Source: Liolophura sinensis
Taxonomy: Eukaryota; Mollusca; Polyplacophora; Chitonida; Chitonidae
Assembly: GCF_032854445.1 (NCBI RefSeq)
Contig: NC_088298.1
Span: forward strand, 12,017,504 to 12,081,503
Direction of reading: 5' to 3'
Length of the DNA stretch: 64,000 bases
The notes under the pieces were generated by a model, which saw only the letters and a program-made list of their open reading frames with translations, did not search any database and was not told the origin of the DNA. The position numbers were made by a program, and so were the translations under genes. This document shows, one piece after another, positions 44,201 through 56,200 of the stretch. The first letter of the stretch is position 1. Every line of letters starts with the position of its first letter.

Positions 44201-47200
44201 TTTACTCCAGTTGTATTGGCCAGTTCATACCTGGGGAGGTGGGGGTTCTGGGTGTGGGGGGACGGCTGTTGAGGCTTGACGCTGTACTCATACACTTGTC
44301 TTGTGAGTCAAACACCTCTTCAGAGATGGAGGAGTCTTTCTTCCTCGGTGATTGTTGTTGTTGTAGTTGCTGCTGATGTAAAGGAGCCATGATTTTTTCT
44401 AACATGTCTCCCATCACAGTGAAACTTGGATCAACGATGAACTCTATAAAACCTGTAAACAATCACAGAATACATATTGGTGAAACTTGGTAAAATGACA
44501 AATTTTAAAGAAAACCTGCAATAATTACAGTTAAACTTGGAACAACGATGAGCGTTATAATACAGGCAACAATCAGAAAATATGTCACAGTGAAATTTGG
44601 ATCAACAATTAACTTTATAAAGTCTACAATTATCATGTAACACACCTGGAAGTGTCCAGAATAAACCAACGGCCTTCAGCGATTCACTGTTAACCAAGAC
44701 TTGCATGTTATAATACATATGTGGAAAACAAGTGGTTTTCAAGAACATATGTGTAAAACCACACAATTCTCATGTCAAAAGCGTAGTTGAAAGTGCTGTT
44801 TCACTGACGGACTCACCGATTTGTGATTCTGCCACTAATGTGTTTTTGCGGTCGCAGAGCGGTGAAAAGGGCAAACCCTGAGCCTGCTCACGATCTCCCT
44901 GTTGATTCAAGCAAGTTTAAACATTTAATTCAAAATAAAAACCAGAATTCCTTTTTGAAAATCATTTATATGCCTGAAATCAAATTCTCATATTCAATTA
45001 CAAGTAGAACAAAACTATACACCTTTCATCATGCAACTTTGATGAAAGCCCACCTGAAATGAGATTTCAAAAAGAAAACAAATATTCAGTCTTTCCAGTT
45101 GAAAACGAATACATTTTGAAGACACAGAGCCTTACAATCATATTTTAAGGACAATTATTGGACACTATTTTGGATATTAATGGAAACTATTTTGGATAAT
45201 AATGGGTATCATTTTAAATAATAATGGATACTATTTTGGATACTAATGAATACTATTTTGTTCATTGAAAGTTTCTTTCACAACATAATATTCAACAATA
45301 AAAACTCAAATACTGTATCTGACCACACATTTCATCCACAATTACATTACCTATTTTCCTTAATCTTGAGAGTGCATTTCATCATTAAGTGGCATTTTTT
45401 TGATTTCTGTTTGGAAGGTAGAATATCCTACTAGATAAAGTATCATTCTATACCTCATGACCTTTATTTGCCTCTTAAATACCATTTATTGGACAAATTT
45501 TGAGGGCAAATACGGTACTTTCAGGGGTTTATCTCGAAGTAACACACTTTTGGACAGACGAACGGGAAAGGTGATTAACAGCCTGACCTGTCTGAAGAAC
45601 TCCTCCAGCAGCCTCTCCGTCCAGTTGATATGGAGAGCAAGGTCTTTGGCCGGGTGACTGATGTCTGCGCAGTGAACAACCAATGATAAAGCCTTTGACT
45701 TGTCAATGCTGAAAAAGACAAGGGCAGTTCTGTACCAAGACATGTACACTGATGAAGGACTGCTTAACTCCCTATGTAATTTACCTTCCATTAGAAATAT
45801 TTAAAGGATCAATGATCGACAATTTAAAACAGAAAAATGTTACAAAGCTTTCATAAGTATTAATTTTCTGCCATATGATTCAAAATGATTTTGCTCTCAG
45901 ATTAACGATGAAATTTGCAGGTTGAAGAAAACACAGAACAAACACAGCTGTGTTCTTATTTATAGGTCTTCTCATATATATTCGTTTACCGCTGTACTCA
46001 AAGGGTTTTCACTTTAAGATGGCAGTAAGTTTTATGGGTGAAAACCCTTCTGTTCACAAATCTATCATGTCTGTGGTTATCAACTCACTTCTCTGGCATA
46101 CTGAGGAGGTTTTTCATGTTTTTGATTTGCTGGAAATGGTAAGACATGTCTGTGGCCAGAACCATGTCAATCACTAAGGACCGGAACTCCCTGGCAACAG
46201 AGCAGAAAACAAATGCACCTGTACACTGCTAACCATGAACATTGTGAAGATGAAAATACAGTATCAACGATACATACTGTAGTGATGAAAATCTAGTGTC
46301 AATGATACATACTGTAGCGATGAAAATACATTGTCATCTCATACATTCTGTAGTGATGAAAATACACTGTCATCTGATACATACTGTAGTGATGAAAATA
46401 CATTGTCATCTGATACAGGCTGTAGTGATGAAAATATATTGTCATCTGATACACACTGTAGTGATGAAAATACATTGTCATCTGATACATACTGTAGTGA
46501 TGAAAATCTAGTGTCAATGATACATACTGTAGCGATGAAAATACATTGTCATCTCATACATACTGTAGTGATGAAAATACACTGTCATCTGATACATACT
46601 GTAGTGATGAAAATATATTGTCATCTGATACACACTGTAGTGATGAAAATACACTGCCAATGATACATATTGTGGAGGTAAAATACAATGTGGACTGTTC
46701 ATGATGCATGTGGTGGAGGTGAAAATACATTCTAAATGAAAGACATCGTAGAGGTGAAAATACACTGTTAATGATACCTGTCATGGAGGTAAATGCCGGC
46801 AGAACTTCCCTCACAAAATATTTTGTTAATGATGAATATTAAATGCAATGTTAATGAAGCAGTAGTTGAATGTGAAAATACATATTTAATGATTCACATT
46901 GCAGACAGGAAAACCAATTCCTAAGGATGCATCGTGGACACGAAAATGTGTTGATAATGATGCATGTTGATCTGAAAATACAAATTCTTTGCCATATAAA
47001 GTTACATACATTTACTGATTCCTCTACTTCTAATTTCAACAGATTTCCTCTCATGAACAATGTTGAATAGGCTGTGGTGTGTGACCATCATGCCATGTAG
47101 ACTGTAATGTGTTAACATGAAAAAGGCAGCGTAAAAACCACAGCATGATTGCGACACTGCACATGTACAATTATGACCGTAACAACAGACCCATTCTAAC

Positions 47201-50200
47201 ACATACCTGTACTCTTCGCGGCTCAGGTTGGCCAGGATGTTGTACTCTTCCTCCTTGAACATCTTGAAACATGAGCTGATATGGTGGTTCTCTAACACTG
47301 CTTTATCATTATACAACAACGCCAACTCTGACCTGAAAGATATGTAAGGAAGAGCTTTAAAAAGGAAAGATATGTAAGGAAGAGGTTTAAAAAAAAAAGA
47401 CATGTAAGGAAGAGGTTTAAACAGGAAATATATGTAAGGAAGAGGTTTAAAAAAAGATATGTAAGGAAGAGGTTTAAAAAGGAAAATATGTAAGGAAGAG
47501 GTTTAAAAAGGAAAGATATGTAAGGAAGAGGTTTAAAAAGGAAAGATATGTAAGGAAGAGGTTTAAAAAGGAAAGACAACAAATAATATAACTGGAGTTA
47601 TTCAGGAAGAAGAGTGGAAACATGCCAAAACAGCCACAGCCACTTTTTTCTTGTGGGATTGAAAACTCAATAAATGGGTTTTTAAACCAGAATTCAACAA
47701 GGCCATGTGATGCACTATTTTAGAATAATTGGAAACATGGCATCTACCCTACATGTATGGTTACAAGGCAAAACAGGGTTCCGGAGATCTCAGCGGAAAC
47801 ACCTACATTCTCGGTTTATAGACATAACTCACGTATGATTGAAAATTCATAGCAAGACGGCATTTTTTATTTTTCAATGTGTGTCATATGCTTATTTTGA
47901 ATTTATTTCTGTGATATGTGTGCCATTTTGCTTATGTGACTCAACAGGTCAAGGGCTAATGGACCAGCAGAAGCTCTTACTCCCCTCTGTTGTGTACACA
48001 CTCACCCCCAACTACCCCTAACCACCCCCACCCCCACCCTCCCAATGGAATAAAGTCATCTGAATTTTGGATTTTTAATTCAATCTGGGCATAAAGTGAT
48101 GAAAAATGTTTTATGTCGTACTGAAGAATATTTCACATAAACAATTGAGCCAAGCATTATAGTGGGAGGACTAGCCATGCCCATCTCCAGGTGGCTAATA
48201 GACCTTCTCACGTACAACATGAGCATGAGCTGGACTTGAACTCACTGGGACTGCGTTTGTGAAAGGCTCCTTGGTCACTGCACCGTGCTGGCATGGTAAC
48301 CACTTGGCCATGAAGACATATAAATATAGTGAAGGAGGAGTGACTCACCCAGTCATTATATGGAAATTGTTTGTTGTCCCCGTGTGCTCAAAGTCATGGA
48401 TTAATGCGGCTATCAAAGTTGCAAACACCTCCAGATCTGTTAACCATTGCTGAAACAAGATGAATGTTCAAATTTGCAGACTATACCATGCTAGACAAAC
48501 CTGTTACATCTAACTTTGCTATTAAACCCGTAGTTACATAGTTGTTATCACATTTATTTAAAGTGTACATATAGCAGAAGCAGCTTTCCAGTGCATCAAA
48601 GGATAACACTCTAATGATTTGGTCTATTGTAACTCAATATTAGATTTTTTTTGTTTTACAGAGAACCAATATTCTGTTTACTCTGTGTGACATCACAACA
48701 TCAATGACATGCCACCAAGAAATTCATTGTGAGAGAGCACAAAAACAAGTTTTTGCTCTTTGAGAAAACATATCCCCTATTTTTCTGTGTGATAACTTAC
48801 CCCTATTTTGCTCTGTACGAGAACTTATCCCTATTTTGCTCTGTGTGAGAACTTACCCCCATTTTGCTCTGTGTGAGAACTTACCCCCATTTTGCTCTGT
48901 GTGAGAACTTACCCCCATTTTGCTCTGTGTGAGAACTTACCCCCATTTTGCTCTGTGTGAGAACTTTCCCCCATTTTGCTCTGTGTGAGAACTTACCCCC
49001 ATTTTGCTCTGTGTAAGAACACAATGCACTGTCTGAGCCACATCTGCTCCATGTAATAAATTGTGATAGGGGTTTTGGTATTTGCTGTACCCTTGCTCCA
49101 AGTGCATCAGAAAACTGTCCAAAGTGGTTGTGTTTATCTGTGGATGGAAATAAATGACACCCCACAAACTATCAAAATTGGCACACAAATACTTAAAAGC
49201 AGACTTGTATCCAGGTTTATGAAATACTGGTGTGGATTATGAAATTATGAAATCAGACAAGGGTTCGGCAGCCTGACTGTGTAAGAATTGCTCTCTCTAA
49301 ACGAAGAGACAGCATGGGATGGTGGGGTGGTGATGTAGCTCATCAAAACCGAAAAAAGACAAGGCACAGTGTCAATGTCAAATAAAACACATGTTTTAAT
49401 ACTCTATAATAGCCTTAGTAGAGTCTAGACAATAACCCTTGACTAACTTTACAATGTCTCTATTATTAACACATCTTCTGTTATGTAACTTTTATCTCTC
49501 TCAAAGAACAGAAATACATAAAGCAAGGTTCCAATGTCTATTACACATGAAACATACAGAGCAACAATGCTTCCAGAGATTAATTATTAATTATTCAGTT
49601 AGTTCATTGGCAGGAGGACTCACCTTGAACTTTGTTATAAGGTCATACTTTTGCAACAACTCATAACCAACAAATTTGATTGCATGACCATCTCCTGCAT
49701 CCGACACCGAAAACACATTAAATGACCAATCATCTAAGTTCTGTGAAATGAAAACAAATTATATATTTATATCTTAAAGAAGTAAACATCCACATAAATC
49801 ATATGTGAAAGAAGAGCTTACAAGCCTGTTAAACCATCTTCATTTTAACACGTAAAGGTGCAGTTGTTATACTGTGGCTTCTAACACTAACACATAAAAG
49901 TGCAGCTGTTATACTGTGGCTTCTAACACTAACACATAAAAGTGCAGCTGTTATACTGTGGCTTCTAACACTAACACATAAAAGTGAAGCTGTTATACTG
50001 TGGCTTCTAACACTAACACATAAAAGTGCAGTTGTTATACTGTGGCTTCTAACACTAACACATAAAAGTGCAGTTGTTATACTGTGGCTTCTAACACTTA
50101 CACATAAAAGTGCAGCTGTTTTACTTTGGCTTCTAACACTTAAACATAAAGGTGCAGCTGTTATACTGTGGCTTCTAACACTTACACATACCTTAAGATC

Positions 50201-53200
50201 TACATGTAGACACCATTGAATGTATGAATATTTATGCCCAGTGATCTATGATTGACATTTCTACAAGAATGTGAATCTGCTGCCTTCAGTATACAATATA
50301 CTCATCTATGAATCATGGCCTGTGAAGCACTGCCTTGTAGACTGTGAATCAATTGTCTTTAATGTACATGCCAAAATAGATTTATTTATTTGTTTAGTTT
50401 TTAATGGTATACTCAAAAATTTTTCAGTTATATATCAATGAAAAGCTTTCAGGATTATCGGTGATGGAAACCATTTTGCAGTGAAGCAATATCCTTAAGA
50501 CAAAGTACCTACATTAGAAATTCCTGACTTAAAACCTCAGTTTGACACCCCAGAAAGAACTGGGTTTTAGTCTGCATACTCATTGGCCAGAGGTCACTCG
50601 TCAGGAGCCAATGGGCTGCAGTAAGACATAGTTCCAAAAAGAGCCAGCATGGTCCACTACCCAGGTATAACTAATACCTGTGACATACATACTAAAATCT
50701 TAATATTTAAATCAATAAACCAGGACAGTGAAACTATGATAAGTGATGCACTAAATTCTGAGTGCGTGGATTTATTTATTTATTTATTTGATTAGTGTTT
50801 TATGCTGTACTCAAGAATACTTCACTTATACGACGGCAGCCTGCATTATGGTGGGTGGAAACCGGGCACAGCCTTGGGGGAAACCCACGACCATCCGCAG
50901 CTTGCTGCCAGACCTTCCCACGTACGGCAGTGAGTGTATGGAAAGTTCTGTACTAGCTGACTTGATTGGGTTCTTACCTTTAATAACAGGAGAACGTTTG
51001 GTGGTACATGAAGTCCCACTGAACTGGACATCCGCCGGTATATCCTGAAATAAACAGGCTCGATCATTAACTGTTCAGCCAAATGAGGTACCTTATCCAG
51101 TGCAGCCAGATGATGCCAAATTGACCGTTGTTCTCTTGAGTTGCATATTTGCAAACAAATTGTCACCACAAAAGCAGTAAGGCAAAAATAAACTACATAA
51201 CTTTGACCCGATTTATTCTGGGTAGGTATAAGGCTCCACTTTATCACCATTCGATACAGTTAAGCTAAACTGTTTTATGTTTTACCTAATGAAACATAAA
51301 TTAATTTACTGAAAGAAATTACATCTATACTGAGACACTTTGAAAACACAAAACAAATTTTGGATGTCATAATGTGATAAATGACCAGGGTGAGGGAAAG
51401 ATGTTGACGTTAATGAAAGCAAAACAGATTTATCAGTCTACAAACCACACAAAAATGTTTTCCAGACAGAAAATATATCTTTACATCTAACAAATGTTAT
51501 GTTTGTCTCAATATATTTATCGCCTGCATTATATGTATAAAATTTTCATCTTTTAAATGTTTTTTGTTTTCAATGTGTCTCGTACATATTTCAACACAAT
51601 TCCAGTAAAAGTCACCTTTCTACACACGAAGCATGAGAAATAAAATGATTTCAGGCAAGAAAATGGGACAAATCAATTTCAATTTTCCATTTGGAATCAA
51701 CCTAATATTTGTATTTCCTCCATGTTTTTAGGAATGCAAGATAGATGTATTTATTTATTGATTTGATTGGTGTTCTACGCCATACTCAAGAATATTTCAC
51801 TTATGTGATGGTGGCCAGCATTATGGTGAAGGGACACCGAACAGAGCCCAGGGGAAACCCACTACCATCCGCAGGTTGTTGGCAGGCCTCCCCACGTAAG
51901 GCCGGAGAGGAAGCCAGCATGAGCTGGACTTGAACTCACAGCAACTCCATTGGTGAGAGGTTCATTACACTGCCCTAGCGCACTAACCAACTGAGCCAGG
52001 GAGGCCTCCGCAAGATAGGTGTAAAACAAGTTAAGTACCACAAAGTTTGAAGAGCGAATGCAATTTATCCAAAAAGATAAAAAATCCATGAATTCAGTTT
52101 CTTTTGAATGTCTACCCTGCAAATCTCATCGATCAATTAACTGTATTTCACTTCATCAGATCAGTTACCTACCTGTCGACCATGATGCCAGCTCGAATTG
52201 CATGAGCCACACTACGGAACCTGGGCTTCTCCTCACCACGACGTTTGATGTTGCTCATTGACCTTGTGAAGGTCAGAGCTAACCAATCCCTGACCTCGCT
52301 GGGAACTGCATCCGGCTCAACTTCACTGAGTTCATCATCTTCATCACATAAACGTCTAACAAAGCAAACAAAAGTCCATAAGTCACATGTCCGTTATATA
52401 TGATGAGTCCAATTATCAGGTGACAGTACTGTGTGTTGTATCAAATACAATAACACTTCATGTACAGACATCATCTGTTGTACAATATGAGATGGTATCA
52501 ATGACAATGTCATATGGATAGATAACTGTTGTATCAAATGTAATGTCACACGAATACATTTACCTATTACATCAAACAAATTAAGGACTGCATGAAACTA
52601 TCAATCGTGTTGTTGTATCAGGTATAATATCAAAGTCTTAAATCAGACAGACAGACGTATATGACAATTCATAACAACAACAATTCACCAAAATGAAAGT
52701 TTCCATAAATCTGGAGAAAAAAGAATAAATATAAAAGTATATATAATAATAAATAATGCAAGATGAACATATCATAAAGCCATGTTACATCAAGGACTGC
52801 ATTGCATTAAACTCTATACATCCAGTTTCCACTCATTACTATGGTAACATCTATAAAACTGTAAAATAAACGAATACTAGAAATGAGGAATTTAGTAAAC
52901 AAACTCATAACACTAAAGTTAATGTGCTTATTATCTGTTATACTAACTAAGTTGTGTACATCACACAGAAACAGCTGCAAGAGGAAAATCATCGAGTCGG
53001 CTGAATTTAACAATCAGAGAACAGTTTTGAAGTTAAACATCATACAATTGGCACAGTTAATGGTAGAATGTGGCATAAATGTAACTCCATAGCTATTGAC
53101 TAAGTTTCCCAAAAATGATAATGCTACAGATTATGTTTCCCAAAAATGATAATGCTATAGACTATGTTTTCCCAAAAATGATAATGCTATAGACTATGTT

Positions 53201-56200
53201 TCCCAAAAATGATAATGCTATAGACTATGTTTTCCCAAAAATGATGATGCTATAAACTATGTTTCTCAATAATGATAATGCTATAGACTATGTTTTCCCA
53301 AAAATGATAATGCTATAAACTATGTTTCTCAAAAATGATAATGGTATAGACTATGTTTTCCCAAAAATGATATTGCTATAGACTATGTTTTCCCAAAAAT
53401 GATAATGCTATAGACTATGTTTCCCAAAAATGATAATGCTATAGACTATGTTTTCCCAAAAATGATAATGCTATAAACTATGTTTCTCAAAAATGATAAT
53501 GCTATAGACTATGTTTCCCAAAATGATATGTCTACAAAGAGAATTGGTGCTTCTACATGTGGGCTAATATCTTTGAAGGATTGTTGTAACTGCGTACGGC
53601 TGATATCCCCCTCGGCTCAAGAAATACAAAAGAAAATCACTTCCAAAACCCCGTAAAAGGATAAAAGTGGGTATAATTTGGTTGGACGTGGACAAAGTTG
53701 CTTGTCTCTATGAAGCTGTATACCCAGATATAGTTCGGAATAACCAATCATGGCTGAAAAAATGGTCGAATAATTATAAAAGTCTTGAAAATGACCATAA
53801 TTTGTGGGAAGAAGTCTGGAAAAACTGATAACTGGCCAATGGACAAAATCCTATGGTCCAGTTCCCTTCCTCACAAATAAAACCCTGAAACATTAACACA
53901 CGAAATAAATCCAACAACTTATTCATACAAAAGGTCTCAAAACTTACGGGAAAAAGTCATCTGTCGAGCAGTACCTGGACACCTTTCTGGCACGCCCAGA
54001 AATTTTAAGGCTTAGAGAGAGGAGGAAAGAAAATCAGCAAACTTAACACAACCAACAACTGTGTGAGAGAAGAGAGAAAGCTTTTCCATTACAAAGTATG
54101 GAACAAAGCGTCAGAACTGGTTCTGTTCACTTTTTAGGACAAAAAAAAAAAGTCTGATTTTATCACTGTGTCTGCCAGTGTATATCAGCCGCTAACTTGA
54201 ATCACTACTAAAAATTTGTGTATAACTGTGAACTTGGCAAATTATACCTGATTAATGTAATAATTTTATTATATTATATTATATTGATTTATATGAACAT
54301 GACCGGCTCTTTAATGGTTATACGTCCTCGTTATTTTTGTAAAAACCTTGATGTATAAGTAAGGCAGTAACAAAGTGCTGTCTATTTCAAGATGTCACAC
54401 TTCAGTCAAATACAGCCCTTCGCAGGCCAGGGCGCGGTTACACAAAACACTCTTAATGTTGCATTCACTTAACTACCACGGCAACCAGTAATGTAGGCAT
54501 TATGTCGTCATCGTAGTTGCAAGCTTGTAAAGTTAAGAGAGCTTCGTGAAACTGGGCCCAGGCATTTTATGTACAAAGGCACTGATGGGCAAGCACTGTA
54601 CAGAACGAACAAGCAGTGTTAGAGTTGTCCCCCCTTGTTCACATCTTGAACTCCCATAAAGTGACATTTACAACACATAGGCATCTCTAAGGCAGAATAT
54701 ATTTTCTTGCCCATGCAGTCATATCAAACAGCATAATAGTAAAGTGTGTATCCATATTTGTCTTCTCTATATGTATATCTATATATCTATATATATATAT
54801 ATATATATAGACTGAAGGGTTACAGCTCGAGTCACAGACTATGCACAGAGGACTAAGTGCTGTGTACATGCTTGTGTAAATAATGACAGCATTCAAGTGC
54901 CTGTAACTACTGGTACACTATGTGCACCCACCGGTTTGTGGGAAAAATCATCTCATTTTCTCTCTTATGTACAGAGGAACTTTTAGGATATTTTATTTCA
55001 AGAGTTAGTTTTCCCATAAAATAGTATATAGCATGTAAGAACAATATTTTTAAATTAAAAATTAACAACAACTAAGAAATAAAAATTGGAAAACTGGAAA
55101 ATATTAGCATACAGGTGGTTGAACAGTACATGTATCTTACATAATTTTAAACTTTGTACCATAATTGTGTTTATATACAGGGTTGATTTTACATTTATCG
55201 GCTGTACTGCCTTCATGATAAATTGAGTTTTATGAAGTGGTTGTTTGAAGTGGACTTACCATCTTTCAGAATAGCCGTGCAGATGTTTCACGTGCTTCTG
55301 TGCAGTTTTACAGAACTCATAATTACAGGGTTGTGTTATCACATGGTATATGGCCATCATTAAAAATAAGTTCTTTGTGGGTAAATCTACAGACTCTCCA
55401 AAAACAGGCCTGAATAATACTAATAAAAGCTTACATATTCTTTCTTATAGGATTGTTCCCCCCAACAAAGAACTTTTTAAGGGTGGCCTATATATGGGCC
55501 TTTAAAGATGGTTGAGTACATTGAGTACATGTGACATTCCCGTCCAAAAGCATGTAGCGGGGACACAAGCCTGGAAATCATTCTTAAAGGAGAAGAAAAT
55601 TTAAATATCAAACAAATACCATTGAAAAGAGTATGCATTTCCTCGCAGGTGCAGGCCATAAAAAGACTCTAATATATACCTCAAGTTGATAAATTATAAA
55701 TAATTTCAGCGCCAAAATCTGCTGTGGGTGACACCAATTTGCATAAGAACTAGTCCTGAAGTGCAGTTCATACATTTCCTGTAGAACTCTTCTTCCCAGA
55801 AGGTAGCGAACAGTGCAGTTTGTTTTCCACTTGACGATCGGGAAGCCAGAAAGTTGGACACAGGTTCCGAGTTTGCACGAACAAGCCGGCAGTTTTAACA
55901 ACTCTCATTGGCTGAGAGGCAAAACACCCCCAGCATAAATTACAGGGTGTTAAAGATGGAGGACGTGATGAACGCAGGGATTTATGCCAGCTTTGCGTTT
56001 TCAGACTTAACGTGTATGGCGAGGAAAGATCGCAAAATTATGCAGCAGGCGCCACCAGATAGAAAAAATGTGCTCTTTTCAGTCTATAGTGTCACTGTTT
56101 TAAGTCTTCTTCTCCTTTAAATTGCTCTGTGGCAAGACTGGCAGATTTCTGGGCAGAAGGTGCAAATTTTGTTTTTTACACTTCGTCCATGTTAAAGCAC

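Noticed and set aside
46296-46814. Opposing ORFs on both strands
   Set aside because: Frames of the 36-bp minisatellite.
50788-51048. 86-aa plus ORF overlapping PDE1 exon 5
   Set aside because: Made from an inverted SINE and the antisense of exon 5.
55908-56120. 70-aa plus ORF
   Set aside because: Lies wholly within MITE copy B and is not conserved in copy A.
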